A stretch of 64,000 bases of DNA, taken from positions 1-64,000 of the forward strand of contig NZ_SRHY01000007.1 in NCBI RefSeq assembly GCF_004565465.1, given 5' to 3'. The notes below the pieces were generated by a model. That model did not search any database. It saw only the letters and a list, made by a program, of their open reading frames with translations, and had not been told where the DNA came from. This document shows, piece by piece, positions 27,474 to 36,780 of this stretch; the stretch's first letter is position 1; the number at the start of each line of letters is the position of its first letter. The position numbers were made by a program, and so were the translations under genes. The DNA is from Lentibacillus salicampi. GTDB lineage: Bacteria; Bacillota; Bacilli; Bacillales; Amphibacillaceae.

Positions 27474-30353
27474 ATGCCAACGAAAGAAATTAAAATCCAA
27501 GGCGCCCGTGCGCATAATTTACGAAATATCGATGTATCCATTCCTAAAAATAAGTTCGTCGTTCTGACTGGATTGTCCGGATCAGGTAAATCATCATTGG
27601 CCTTTGACACAGTTTATGCAGAAGGCCAGCGCCGTTATGTGGAATCGCTGTCCGCTTATGCACGGCAATTTTTAGGCCAAATGGATAAGCCTGATGTAGA
27701 CGCCATTGAAGGACTGTCACCATCGATATCAATCGACCAGAAAACAACGAGTAATAACCCGCGTTCGACGGTTGGCACCGTTACGGAAATTTATGATTAT
27801 TTACGCTTATTGTATGCCCGTGTGGGACACCCGACATGTCCGCGGCACGGGATTGAAATTAGTTCCCAGACGGTACAGCAGATGGTGGATCGGATACTCG
27901 AGTACCCTGAACGGACGAAAATGCAAATCCTTGCACCTGTCGTTTCCGGCCGTAAAGGTGAACATGTTAAAGCGATTGAAAAACTGAAACAGGAAGGTTA
28001 TGTCCGGATTCGTGTTGACGGAGAAATGCGTGAGGTGACGGACGACATTCAGCTTGAAAAAAATAAAAAACATTCAATTGAAGTGGTTGTCGACCGGATC
28101 GTTGTCAAAGAAGGTGTCTCCGGCCGTCTGAGTGATTCGATTGAAACCGCACTGGGGTTGGGTGACGGGAATATTATCGTCGATGTCATCGGTGATGAGG
28201 AGCTAACGTTCAGCGAAAACCATGCATGCCCCATTTGCGGTTTTTCCATCGGCGAACTGGAACCACGGCTGTTTTCATTCAACAGTCCGTTTGGGGCGTG
28301 TCCGTCTTGTGACGGTCTCGGCACAAATCTTGAAGTGGATCTGGATCTGGTGATTCCGGATTGGGAGAAAACACTTAAACAACATGCGATTGCACCATGG
28401 GAACCGGTCAGTTCACAGTATTACCCGCAGCTCCTGAAAAGTGTTTGTGACCATTATGGAATTGACATGACGATTCCGGTCAAGGATATTCCGAAGAAAC
28501 AGATGGACAAAATTTTATATGGAAGCGGCAAGGAAAAAATTCATTTCAGCTATCAAAATGACTTTGGCAAACTGCGCGATAATCATATTTATTTTGAAGG
28601 TGTTTTGAATAACATCGCCAGAAGGTACCGGGAGACACCGTCTGATTTTACCCGGGAACTGCTGGGAAAATACATGGCAAACAAAAAATGCCCAACATGT
28701 CACGGGCACCGGCTCAAAGAAGAAGCACTGGCGGTGTTAGTGAACGGGAAGCACATCAGCGAAGTGACGGATTATGCTATTACGGAATCCAAGGCTTTTT
28801 TTGAGGGTCTCGAACTGACCGAGAAGGAAGAAACCATTGCCCGCATGATCTTGAAAGAAATAATCGATCGCCTGGAATTTTTGAACAATGTGGGACTTAA
28901 TTATCTGACACTGTCACGTACTGCCGGCACATTGTCCGGTGGTGAGGCACAGCGCATCCGGCTGGCAACACAAATTGGTTCAGCGCTGACAGGTGTGTTG
29001 TATGTGCTGGATGAACCCTCAATCGGCCTGCATCAGCGGGATAATAACCGGCTGATCAATACGCTGAAACAGATGCGTGATCTGGATAATACATTAATTG
29101 TCGTTGAGCATGATGAGGATACCATGCTGGCAGCTGACCATTTGATCGATATTGGTCCGGGAGCTGGCGAGCACGGTGGAGAGGTAGTTGCAAGCGATAC
29201 ACCGGAAAATGTGAAAAAAAACAAAGCGTCACTGACAGGAAAATATCTGGCAGGTGACGAGTATGTGCCAATTCCGACAAAACGACGCAAACAAAACAAG
29301 CGGAAGCAGATCAAAGTTGTCGGTGCCGAAGAAAATAACCTGAAAACTATTGATGCATCCTTCCCGATTGGGCTGCTGACGGTTGTGACTGGGGTTTCCG
29401 GTTCCGGCAAAAGTACGTTAGTCAATGAAATTTTGCACAAATCATTGGCCAAACAATTGAATCGCGCTAAAGTTAAACCGGGAAAACACGAGAAGATTAA
29501 CGGCCTCAAGAACATTGAGAAAGTGATCGATATCAACCAGTCACCAATCGGCCGGACACCACGGTCAAATCCGGCAACCTATACTGGTGTGTTTGATGAT
29601 ATCCGTGATGTTTTTGCCCAGACAAATGAAGCCAAAATCCGTGGCTATAAAAAGGGCCGGTTCAGTTTTAACGTGAAAGGCGGCCGCTGTGAGGCTTGCA
29701 AAGGCGACGGCATCATCAAAATCGAAATGCACTTTTTGCCGGATGTTTACGTGCCTTGTGAAGTATGTCATGGCAAACGGTATAACCGTGATACGCTGGA
29801 AGTGACCTATAAAGGGAAAAATATCGCAGACGTTCTGGAAATGACCATTGAAGAAGCACTGAACTTTTTCGAAAATCATCCGAAAATCAAACGGAAGCTA
29901 CAGACCGTTTACGATGTCGGACTTGGCTATATCACATTGGGACAGCCTGCCACAACTTTATCAGGCGGTGAAGCACAGCGTGTAAAACTGGCAAGTGAGC
30001 TGCATCGCCGGTCTAATGGGAAATCACTCTATATTCTGGATGAACCAACTACAGGGTTGCACACCGACGATATCAGACGGCTGTTGGATGTGCTGCAACG
30101 GCTCGTCGATAATGGTGATACGGTCCTGATTATTGAGCACAATCTGGATGTGATCAAAACAGCGGACCACATTATTGATCTTGGCCCAGAAGGCGGCGGT
30201 GGCGGCGGCGAAATTATTGCGACCGGAACGCCTGAAGAAATCGCGGATAACGGAGCCTCCTATACAGGGCACTATTTGAAACCGATTTTGGAACGAGACC
30301 GCAAACGAATGGAACGAGACATGAAGCAACGGGAAGAAGTCGGATCGAAATAG
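27474..30353 (+). CDS. uvrA: Excinuclease ABC subunit A
   Basis: 959 aa DNA-damage sensor with two ABC modules. The first Walker A is GLSGSGKSS (about 33-41); the second is GVSGSGKST. Zinc motifs are present in each half (CPICG ... [12 protein letters not shown] ... [10 protein letters not shown]). ABC signatures read [10 protein letters not shown] and [10 protein letters not shown]. It follows uvrB after 95 bases and likely shares its LexA-controlled promoter. Ends at a strong terminator. Confidence 0.97.
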   Translation: MPTKEIKIQGARAHNLRNIDVSIPKNKFVVLTGLSGSGKSSLAFDTVYAEGQRRYVESLSAYARQFLGQMDKPDVDAIEGLSPSISIDQKTTSNNPRSTVGTVTEIYDYLRLLYARVGHPTCPRHGIEISSQTVQQMVDRILEYPERTKMQILAPVVSGRKGEHVKAIEKLKQEGYVRIRVDGEMREVTDDIQLEKNKKHSIEVVVDRIVVKEGVSGRLSDSIETALGLGDGNIIVDVIGDEELTFSENHACPICGFSIGELEPRLFSFNSPFGACPSCDGLGTNLEVDLDLVIPDWEKTLKQHAIAPWEPVSSQYYPQLLKSVCDHYGIDMTIPVKDIPKKQMDKILYGSGKEKIHFSYQNDFGKLRDNHIYFEGVLNNIARRYRETPSDFTRELLGKYMANKKCPTCHGHRLKEEALAVLVNGKHISEVTDYAITESKAFFEGLELTEKEETIARMILKEIIDRLEFLNNVGLNYLTLSRTAGTLSGGEAQRIRLATQIGSALTGVLYVLDEPSIGLHQRDNNRLINTLKQMRDLDNTLIVVEHDEDTMLAADHLIDIGPGAGEHGGEVVASDTPENVKKNKASLTGKYLAGDEYVPIPTKRRKQNKRKQIKVVGAEENNLKTIDASFPIGLLTVVTGVSGSGKSTLVNEILHKSLAKQLNRAKVKPGKHEKINGLKNIEKVIDINQSPIGRTPRSNPATYTGVFDDIRDVFAQTNEAKIRGYKKGRFSFNVKGGRCEACKGDGIIKIEMHFLPDVYVPCEVCHGKRYNRDTLEVTYKGKNIADVLEMTIEEALNFFENHPKIKRKLQTVYDVGLGYITLGQPATTLSGGEAQRVKLASELHRRSNGKSLYILDEPTTGLHTDDIRRLLDVLQRLVDNGDTVLIIEHNLDVIKTADHIIDLGPEGGGGGGEIIATGTPEEIADNGASYTGHYLKPILERDRKRMERDMKQREEVGSK

Positions 30354-30360
30354 TCATACA

Positions 30361-30397
30361 GACAGTAAGCTTAGCTTGAGCTTACTGTCTTTTTTGA
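30361..30397 (+). terminator. Terminator of uvrA
   Basis: GACAGTAAGC pairs perfectly with GCTTACTGTC over a 9-base loop, followed by TTTTTTG. Confidence 0.9.
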
Positions 30398-30422
30398 TTT
30401 TTAGAAGTGGGCCATGCCAGCA

Positions 30423-30704
30423 ACCATGAACGGTGAAGCGGTGAATATCAAAGGTGGAGCGAGAGACATCAACGGTAGTGCGGTGAATATCAACGGTGGG
30501 GCGAGGGACATCAATGGTAGTGCGGTGAACATCAACGGTGGGGCAAGGGACATCAATGGTAAAGAGTTGAACATCAAAGGTGGAGGAGGAAGTATCAACG
30601 GTAAAGCGGTGACCATCAATGGTGGAGGAGGAACTATCAACGGTAAAGCGGTGACCATCAAAGGTGGAGGAGGAACTATCAACGCTAAAGCAGCGACCAT
30701 CAAC
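30423..30704. repeat. 21-bp tandem repeat array 1 (about 13.5 units)
   Basis: Units keep a core ATCAACGGT and alternate between two tail types, so a 42-bp higher-order period is visible. Early units end GGGGCGAGG or AGTGCGGTG; later ones end GGAGGAGGA or AAAGCGGTG. The array starts 26 bases after the uvrA terminator. Because 21 is a multiple of three, several frames stay open: + strand reads ING-rich heptads (NINGGARD), - strand reads TVD/TFD-rich heptads. No ribosome-binding site opens either frame. Confidence 0.9.
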
Positions 30705-30806
30705 AAAACTGACCATGAGCCGGAGATCGACATCCAGTCAAAACTTTTGACGCAATCCCGTCGTTCCGATAAGGTTAAAAAAGAAGGATTACCGGGGAGG
30801 AACGTC

Positions 30807-31157
30807 ATGATGAAACCAATCGAAATTGAAAAGGTTCAACAACTGCTGGAAGGGTTCATAAATAAGGATGTCTATATTCATTTGGAAACGACGAATGGCG
30901 CTTATGCGGGTCACTTTAATAAAGCGAATAAAGTGGGTGCTTACATCCGCAATGCGAAGATCAATTTTTCACAGGCAAAAATTATCGGTGACGGTCATAG
31001 TTACCGGGCCGGACTGAAAACTGAAATGGGCTGGGTCTACGCTGAGGGCTTGACGGATTGGACCATACACAAAGACCATCAGTTATTGATGGCGGGGCAT
31101 GATCACGAAGGCCGGCTGACGGTTGCCTTGCATATCAGTGAAACGCCGCTGGGTTAA
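30807..31157 (+). CDS. yojF: YojF family protein (DUF1806), bacillithiol cluster
   Basis: 116 aa. YojF is encoded with the bacillithiol deacetylase BshB2 in Bacillus; its exact role is unknown. Typical motifs are KDVYIHLETTNGAYA, GWVYAEGLTDW and AGHDHEGRL. ATG 30807 has GGGGAGG at the right distance. A reading from ATG 30414 would add 131 residues coded by the repeat array and a linker, without a ribosome-binding site, and is rejected. A dispersed repeat separates it from bshB2. Confidence 0.9.
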   Translation: MMKPIEIEKVQQLLEGFINKDVYIHLETTNGAYAGHFNKANKVGAYIRNAKINFSQAKIIGDGHSYRAGLKTEMGWVYAEGLTDWTIHKDHQLLMAGHDHEGRLTVALHISETPLG

Positions 31158-31201
31158 TCATAATCAACAGCTAAAAATCGTATCAGTAAAGGAGGGGACG
31201 C

Positions 31202-31250
31202 CTCCACTGAATGAAGTTCCACTTTATCCCGCATGTAATGGGACAATAAG
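31202..31250 (-). repeat. Dispersed GTGAAACTTCAT element, copy 3
   Basis: The - strand reads ACATGCGGGATAAAGTGGAA and CTTCATTCAGTGG. It lies between yojF and bshB2 and is the reverse orientation of copies 1 and 2. Confidence 0.55.
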
Positions 31251-31336
31251 CCCTCCAAAAATGAGGGTGAACTGTCCATAAATGCCTGATAAGCTTCACT
31301 ATAATTATTCTGCTGCAAAGGGTCAGGTGAAAAATA

Positions 31337-32005
31337 ATGGAAAAACATGTTGTTGTAATTTATCCGCATCCCGATGATGAATCATTCGGTGCTGCCGGAA
31401 CGATCACGAAATACCGCGAACAGGGCGTGCCTGTCACGTATTTATGCGGAACACTGGGCGAAATGGGCCGGAATATGGGGGCGCCGCCTTTTGCCAACCG
31501 GGAAACGTTGCCGGAAATCCGCAAAGAAGAATTGGTGAACGCATGCAAGCAATTGGATGTTGAACTCCGCATGCTCGGGTACCGGGACAAAACGGTTGAA
31601 TTTGAAGACAGACGTGAAGTAGCAAAGCATTTAAAAGGCATCCTGGATAACCTGCAGCCAAGTCTGGTTATCACGCATTATCCGGAATATGCTGTACACC
31701 CTGATCATAACGCTATGGGGGCAGCAGCCATTGAAGCAGTTCGGCTGATGGATCCCGAGACCCGCCCGACTGTCTGGGCACAAGCGATCAGTAACAATCA
31801 CATTGAGGAACTGGGCAGGCCGAACATTATCAATGATGTAACGCCCTTCTTCGAGCAAAAAATGGACGCTGTTCTTTGCCATAAATCGCAGGCAAGCGGA
31901 ATTTTGGGCCAATTTCAGGAAAACTGGTCCACCGATGATCTGAATGAGGCAGCCAAAAAGCAATTAGGTAAAGAAGCGTTTTATATATGGGATTTTGGTG
32001 AATAA
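31337..32005 (+). CDS. bshB2: Bacillithiol biosynthesis deacetylase BshB2
   Basis: 222 aa zinc-dependent PIG-L-type deacetylase. It removes the acetyl group from GlcNAc-malate to give GlcN-malate in bacillithiol synthesis; the related BshB2 can also act on conjugates. The metal motif HPDDE is at residues 11-15 and the second histidine motif HPDHNAMG at about 126-133. The upstream yojF supports assignment to BshB2 rather than BshB1. Confidence 0.92.
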   Translation: MEKHVVVIYPHPDDESFGAAGTITKYREQGVPVTYLCGTLGEMGRNMGAPPFANRETLPEIRKEELVNACKQLDVELRMLGYRDKTVEFEDRREVAKHLKGILDNLQPSLVITHYPEYAVHPDHNAMGAAAIEAVRLMDPETRPTVWAQAISNNHIEELGRPNIINDVTPFFEQKMDAVLCHKSQASGILGQFQENWSTDDLNEAAKKQLGKEAFYIWDFGE

Positions 32006-32028
32006 TCCAGTGTGAGAGGAGGTTTATC

Positions 32029-32223
32029 ATGAAAAAACGATTATACCGGTCGAATTCCGAACGGATGGTATCAGGGATTTGCGGAGGCCTGGCGGAATAC
32101 TTCGATATTGACCCGACCATTATCCGCTTGCTGTTTGTGGCATTCGCATTCGCAGGGGGTGCGTCTATCTACGCTTATATTATTGGTATTTTCGTTATTC
32201 CGAATGAACGGGAGGTGCGTTAA
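32029..32223 (+). CDS. yvlC: PspC domain protein YvlC
   Basis: 64 aa. The PspC motif region MVSGICGGLAEYFDIDPT (about 13-30) is followed by one membrane helix (about 35-57). Such proteins join envelope-stress responses. GAGAGGAGG precedes the ATG. The stop overlaps the yvlD start (TAATG), so the two are coupled. Same position upstream of hprK as in B. subtilis. Confidence 0.9.
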   Translation: MKKRLYRSNSERMVSGICGGLAEYFDIDPTIIRLLFVAFAFAGGASIYAYIIGIFVIPNEREVR

Positions 32224-32579
32224 TGCTGCTTCGTTGGGTCATATCAGTTTTTCTAAACGCAGTCGCACTGATTGTCGTTGCTGAACTGTTTGATTCTTTC
32301 CAGCTTGATGGCTTTGGCACGGCGCTTTTGGCCAGTGTTATTCTGGGTATTTTAAATGTCATTGTTAAACCGGTGCTGGTTGTTTTGACGCTGCCGATTA
32401 CATTACTGTCACTCGGTTTGTTCTTATTTGTCATCAACGCCATCACACTTATGATTACCCAGGCTATAATGGATGACTCATTCGTAATTGAAGGATTTGG
32501 AACAGCCATTATTGGAGCCATTGTGATATCTTTATTAACCTTACTGCTGAACAAACTTGTCAACGATACCGTCAGATAA
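32223..32579 (+). CDS. yvlD: Phage holin-like membrane protein YvlD
   Basis: 118 aa with four membrane segments (about 3-22, 30-50, 54-75, 88-108). Belongs to the YvlD/DUF360 group sometimes labelled phage holin family 4, although these are host proteins linked to PspC. Overlaps yvlC by one base and is followed by a terminator. The function is unknown; a role in envelope stress is inferred from its partner. Confidence 0.88.
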   Translation: MLLRWVISVFLNAVALIVVAELFDSFQLDGFGTALLASVILGILNVIVKPVLVVLTLPITLLSLGLFLFVINAITLMITQAIMDDSFVIEGFGTAIIGAIVISLLTLLLNKLVNDTVR

Positions 32580-32608
32580 TCGCAGGCAAAACTTCCTGCG
32601 ATTTTTTC
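32578..32608 (+). terminator. Terminator of yvlD
   Basis: AATCGCAGG pairs with CCTGCGATT over a CAAAACTT loop, then TTTT. Confidence 0.85.
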
Positions 32609-32668
32609 AGCTCTACCAGGTAATGAGAATATTCCATCATGCTAAAATATGCTACAATATAAATCAGC

Positions 32669-32726
32669 CTTATCTCGCATGTAACGGATGGGAAAACGTA
32701 CCCACTGAATGAGTTTCATTTTATTG
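32669..32726 (-). repeat. Dispersed GTGAAACTTCAT element, copy 4
   Basis: On the - strand it reads ATAAAATGAAACTCATTCAG, then TGGG, and about 20 bases later CCGTTACATGCGAGATAAGG. It lies in the leader of hprK, between a possible -10 (TACAAT, 32653-32658) and the ribosome-binding site. Confidence 0.55.
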
Positions 32727-32751
32727 TATGAGTTAATGGAGGTTTCTTTTC

Positions 32752-33690
32752 ATGTCGACAGTCCGTACGAAAGATTTGCTGGAAAATTTTAACTTGACCC
32801 TTGTTGCAGGGGGAGATGGCGTTCACCGGGAAATTATTACAAGTGATGTTCATCGTCCCGGGATTGAAATGACCGGTTATTTTCAATACTATCCAAAAGA
32901 ACGTGTTCAATTAATCGGCAAAACGGAAATGGCGTACTTTCTTGATTTGTCCGATGAAAAGCAAAAAGATCGCATGGAACATCTATGCACAGATATCACA
33001 CCTGTCATCGTCATATCACGCGGGATGGATATCCCTGAGGTCATGCTGGAAACAGCGGATAAGGCAGGTGTTCCGATTCTGCATTCACCCCGGAAAACAA
33101 CTCGTGTCATCAGCAGACTGACAAATTATCTGGAAGCCAAATTCGCCCCGTTTACAGCCATCCATGGTGTTTTAGTTGACATCTATGGTGTAGGGGTACT
33201 TTTGACAGGGCAAAGTGGTGTCGGCAAAAGCGAATCTGCACTTGAATTGGTCAAGCGGGGACATCGGTTGGTCGCTGATGACAGTGTGGAAATTCGGCAG
33301 GAGGACTATGATCAGTTAATCGGCAATTCACCGCCGTTAATCGAACACTTGCTGGAAATCCGCGGGCTGGGTATCATTAATGTTATGACCCTTTTCGGTG
33401 CCGGTGCGGTCCGGAGTCATAAAAAAATATCATTGATCATCAATTTGGAATTATGGGATGATCAAAAACAGTATGATCGACTTGGCCTTGATGAAGAAAC
33501 AATGAAAATCATGGACGTTAAACTGCCGAAAGCGACCATTCCGGTCAGGCCGGGCCGGAATCTTGCTGTTATTATTGAGGTTGCTGCCATGAACTTCCGG
33601 CTGAAGCGGATGGGGGTAAACGCTGCTGAGGAATTTTCTGAACGGCTGACAGAGATGATTGATCAGGGAAATGCTTTAGATGAGGGGTGA
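32752..33690 (+). CDS. hprK: HPr kinase/phosphorylase HprK
   Basis: 312 aa. It phosphorylates HPr and Crh on Ser46 using ATP or pyrophosphate, the signal for CcpA-mediated carbon control. Walker A is GQSGVGKS (about 154-161), followed by the catalytic ADDSVEI and the family signature [20 protein letters not shown] precedes the start. Its substrate Crh is encoded later in the window. First gene of hprK-lgt-yvoD-ppaX-yvoF. Confidence 0.96.
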   Translation: MSTVRTKDLLENFNLTLVAGGDGVHREIITSDVHRPGIEMTGYFQYYPKERVQLIGKTEMAYFLDLSDEKQKDRMEHLCTDITPVIVISRGMDIPEVMLETADKAGVPILHSPRKTTRVISRLTNYLEAKFAPFTAIHGVLVDIYGVGVLLTGQSGVGKSESALELVKRGHRLVADDSVEIRQEDYDQLIGNSPPLIEHLLEIRGLGIINVMTLFGAGAVRSHKKISLIINLELWDDQKQYDRLGLDEETMKIMDVKLPKATIPVRPGRNLAVIIEVAAMNFRLKRMGVNAAEEFSERLTEMIDQGNALDEG

Positions 33691-33695
33691 TTGAA

Positions 33696-34538
33696 ATGAC
33701 ATGCAATGCACCAGCGTTGGATCCGGTTTTTTTAAACATTGGTCCTTTGACCATTTACTGGTATGGGCTGATTATTGCGTTTGGCGCTTTTTTAGGATTA
33801 TATATCGCAACAAAAGAATCTGACAAACTGGGTTTACAGAAAGATTTGATGGTTGATCTGGTTGTGTTTGCCATTCCGGTTGCCATTATATTTGCCCGTA
33901 TTTACTATGTTATATTTGAATGGGACCGCTATATAGGCGGGCCATGGTGGGACGTTTTCGCTATATGGGAAGGCGGAATTGCCATTCATGGTGCCCTGAT
34001 CGGCGCTGTTTTGACAGCCGTTATATTTGCCCGGGTGAAACATGTTTCATTCTGGCAGCTGGCTGATATTGCTGCACCAAGTCTGATTTTGGGGCAGGCA
34101 ATCGGACGCTGGGGGAACTTCATGAATCAGGAAGCGCATGGCGGACCAATCAGTGAGGAGACGTTTAACAGTTTTCATACATATTTGCCGGATTTCATTA
34201 TGAACCAGATGTGCATTGAAGGCGTGATGTACCACCCGACTTTTTTATATGAATCGGTCTGGAACATCCTGGTGCTTGTATTCTTATTAGTCTTGCGGCG
34301 CAAAAATCCGCTGCGTGGTGAAGTATTCCTGAGCTATCTGATGGCCTATTCAGCCGGCCGTCTCGTAATCGAAGGCATGCGGACCGACAGCTTATACGTA
34401 CCTGGGACTGAGATCCGGATGGCACAACTCATTTCGGTCCTTATTATTTTAGGATTGGCAGCACTTATGTGGTACCGCCGCAGAACAGGTAAAACCACGA
34501 AACATTACGACGGTACAAAGGTAAAGAAGAAGAAATGA
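33696..34538 (+). CDS. lgt: Prolipoprotein diacylglyceryl transferase
   Basis: 280 aa, seven membrane segments. It transfers diacylglyceryl from phosphatidylglycerol to the lipobox cysteine, for example that of the cytochrome c lipoprotein in this window. The signature [13 protein letters not shown] (about 142-154) and the HG motif in AIHGALIG are present. ATG 33696 is chosen with GAGGGGTGA inside the end of hprK; GTG 33687 is possible. The C-terminus is strongly basic. Confidence 0.95.
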   Translation: MTCNAPALDPVFLNIGPLTIYWYGLIIAFGAFLGLYIATKESDKLGLQKDLMVDLVVFAIPVAIIFARIYYVIFEWDRYIGGPWWDVFAIWEGGIAIHGALIGAVLTAVIFARVKHVSFWQLADIAAPSLILGQAIGRWGNFMNQEAHGGPISEETFNSFHTYLPDFIMNQMCIEGVMYHPTFLYESVWNILVLVFLLVLRRKNPLRGEVFLSYLMAYSAGRLVIEGMRTDSLYVPGTEIRMAQLISVLIILGLAALMWYRRRTGKTTKHYDGTKVKKKK

Positions 34539-34559
34539 TGAAAAGCGGGTGATGGGTAA

Positions 34560-35519
34560 TTGACTGGTATTTTACAGCGGGGAGCACAGCAGGGGCTCCA
34601 GGTGACATGGACATTAGGGAAAGTCATTTTTCCTATTACGCTGATTGTAACCATATTGCAATATACACCGGTACTGCCCTGGATAATTGAACAAATCAGC
34701 CCGTTAATGAGTCTTTTGGGCTTGTCCGGGGAAGCTGCGGTGCCATTGGTACTGGGGAATTCCCTGAATTTATATGCTGGCATTGCAGCAATCGTGTCAT
34801 TTGAATTTACAGTAAAAGAAGTCTTTATATTGGCCGTGATGATGTCGTTTTCGCATAATTTGTTTATTGAATCAACGGTTGCATCTAAAGTCGGCGTCAG
34901 CTGGTGGCTTATTTCCGGCATTCGCATTTCACTTGCGCTGATTGCTGCCACTGTGATTAACCTGCTGTGGAATGGTGGGGCGGAACAAGCGCAGTATGGC
35001 CTGATTTCGTCATCGGATGTTGTGTTGAACGGATGGTCTGAGATTTTACTGCACGGACTGCAAACAGCACTTGTTGCGATTGTGCAGCTGGCACTTATTG
35101 TGATTCCGTTAATGATCGCTATGCAATTTTTTCGTGAAAAAGGCTGGTTGACAGCAATATCCGATAAGCTAGGTCCGTTCACCAGAATACTGGGGATGGA
35201 GAAAAAGACGTCCATGACACTTGTCGCTGGTCTGACCATCGGGCTTGCCTATGGTGCAGGTCTGATGATCCAGGCGGTGAAAGAAGACGGGATATCAAGG
35301 CGGGATATGTATTTGGCTCTAATCTTTTTGGTTTCCTGTCACGCGGTTGTGGAAGATACCCTCGTATTTATACCATTGGGGATTCCCGTCTGGCCATTAT
35401 TGTTAATCCGTTTGGTAACGGCCATTCTATTGACAATGTCGGTCGCGTTCGTTTGGAAGCGACTGGAAAAACGACACAGGAAGGAACCAGCACATGACCA
35501 TTCATACCATACTCTTTGA
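34560..35519 (+). CDS. yvoD: Nucleoside-recognition (Gate) domain membrane protein YvoD
   Basis: 319 aa, about eight membrane segments, with two repeats of the Gate/nucleoside-recognition type found also in spore-maturation proteins. Substrate unknown. The start is TTG at 34560, preceded by GGTGATGGG. The gene is in the conserved hprK-lgt-yvoD-ppaX order and overlaps ppaX by 26 bases, so the two are coupled. Its C-terminus is His-rich (HDHSYH). Confidence 0.88.
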   Translation: MTGILQRGAQQGLQVTWTLGKVIFPITLIVTILQYTPVLPWIIEQISPLMSLLGLSGEAAVPLVLGNSLNLYAGIAAIVSFEFTVKEVFILAVMMSFSHNLFIESTVASKVGVSWWLISGIRISLALIAATVINLLWNGGAEQAQYGLISSSDVVLNGWSEILLHGLQTALVAIVQLALIVIPLMIAMQFFREKGWLTAISDKLGPFTRILGMEKKTSMTLVAGLTIGLAYGAGLMIQAVKEDGISRRDMYLALIFLVSCHAVVEDTLVFIPLGIPVWPLLLIRLVTAILLTMSVAFVWKRLEKRHRKEPAHDHSYHTL

Positions 35520-36129
35520 CCTTGACGGCACACTCATTGACACGAATGAACTGATCATTGAATCATTTATGCATACGTTTGACACGTATGGAAAAAAGCT
35601 CACACGTTCGGAAGCTATTGAATTTATCGGACCGCCATTAAGAGATACATTTCAGCAAGCGGACCCGGAACAAGTGGACGCGCTGGTTGAAACGTACAGG
35701 CAGCACAATCAGCAGCATCATGATGATTATGTGACGGCATTTCCCCATGTTGTCGATACACTGGCAGAACTGCAGAAAAGACGTATTCAGCTCGGTGTTG
35801 TAACGACCAAGACGCGCAAGACAGTTGACATGGGCCTCCAGGTTACAGGGCTTGAACATGATTTTAAAACGATCATTACACTTGATGATGTCACCCACGC
35901 CAAACCGCATCCCGAACCAATCGTAAAAGCACTCAAGGTGTTGGATGCAAGTACGGATTCAACGTTAATGGTCGGTGACAATTCGCATGATATTGAAGCA
36001 GGTCAAAATGCCGGGACGAAGACGGCAGGTGTCGCCTGGTCCTTGAAAGGGCGGGAAAAATTAGCGACCTATAACCCGTCGTACATGTTGGAAGACATGC
36101 GGGATCTGCTGGATATCACAGAGGTGTAA
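35494..36129 (+). CDS. ppaX: Pyrophosphatase PpaX
   Basis: 211 aa HAD phosphatase. In B. subtilis PpaX hydrolyses the pyrophosphate made when HprK dephosphorylates HPr-Ser-P. Motif I is FDLDGTLID with the nucleophile at D8; motif II is VVTTK; motif IV is MVGDNSHDI. The start lies inside yvoD with AGGAAGG ahead. Clustering with hprK agrees with the proposed role. Confidence 0.93.
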   Translation: MTIHTILFDLDGTLIDTNELIIESFMHTFDTYGKKLTRSEAIEFIGPPLRDTFQQADPEQVDALVETYRQHNQQHHDDYVTAFPHVVDTLAELQKRRIQLGVVTTKTRKTVDMGLQVTGLEHDFKTIITLDDVTHAKPHPEPIVKALKVLDASTDSTLMVGDNSHDIEAGQNAGTKTAGVAWSLKGREKLATYNPSYMLEDMRDLLDITEV

Positions 36130-36134
36130 GCTAT

Positions 36135-36653
36135 ATGCGGAAAACGAATCGATATCCTGTTGAGCAGGCCAATTCCTTATGGCAAATCTATAAAACCGTC
36201 CCATTCTGGAAAGTTGTTAAAAACTTCATCGTGATCCAATTGGGACGATACACACCTTTTTTGAACGTGAAAAATTGGCTGTACCGGACGTTTTTACGGA
36301 TGAAAGTTGGAGAAAAAACAGCATTTGCGCTGATGGTGATGCCCGATACCATGTTTCCGGAAAAAATAACGGTCGGCTCAAACAGTGTGATTGGCTATAA
36401 TTCGACGATTTTGGCGCATGAATATTTAATTAAGGAATACCGGCTCGGGGACGTCGTGATCGGCAATGATGTCATGATCGGAGCCAATACCACGATTCTT
36501 CCGGGTGTAACAATTGGTGACGGTGCGGTTATCTCCTCAGCGACGCTTGTCAATCGGGATGTCCCGTCCGGATCGTTTGTGGGCGGCAACCCGATGCAGG
36601 TGATTTATACGAAAGAAGAGATAGCCAAGCGGATGGAAGAGGATAGAGAATAG
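36135..36653 (+). CDS. yvoF: Hexapeptide-repeat acyltransferase YvoF
   Basis: 172 aa. An N-terminal helical part (about 1-65) is followed by left-handed beta-helix repeats (IGNDVMIGANTTILPGVTIG and following turns). Enzymes of this fold acetylate sugars, antibiotics or other small molecules; the substrate is unknown. GAGGTG precedes the ATG and the gene follows ppaX after five bases, as the last member of the hprK operon. Confidence 0.9.
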   Translation: MRKTNRYPVEQANSLWQIYKTVPFWKVVKNFIVIQLGRYTPFLNVKNWLYRTFLRMKVGEKTAFALMVMPDTMFPEKITVGSNSVIGYNSTILAHEYLIKEYRLGDVVIGNDVMIGANTTILPGVTIGDGAVISSATLVNRDVPSGSFVGGNPMQVIYTKEEIAKRMEEDRE

Positions 36654-36722
36654 TGGAGGCTTGAAAATATCTCTGAATGAACAGGTCGCCGTATCATGAA
36701 CGAAGGCTAATATCCTTTTTGT

Positions 36723-36750
36723 TTGAACACAAAGCGTTTTAATATACAAT
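36723..36750 (+). promoter_or_regulatory. Probable SigA promoter of pncB
   Basis: TTGAAC at 36723-36728 and TACAAT at 36745-36750 with a 16-base spacer lie about 30 bases before the start codon. Confidence 0.55.
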
Positions 36751-36780
36751 AGCAGTAATGCCATGTAACGGAGGAGAACA

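Noticed and set aside
30354-30808. Two minus-strand ORFs across repeat array 1
   Set aside because: Open because of the 21-bp period; one starts in the yojF leader and neither has a ribosome-binding site.
34505-35239. 244-codon ORF opposite yvoD
   Set aside because: Antisense shadow; the + strand frame is the conserved membrane protein.
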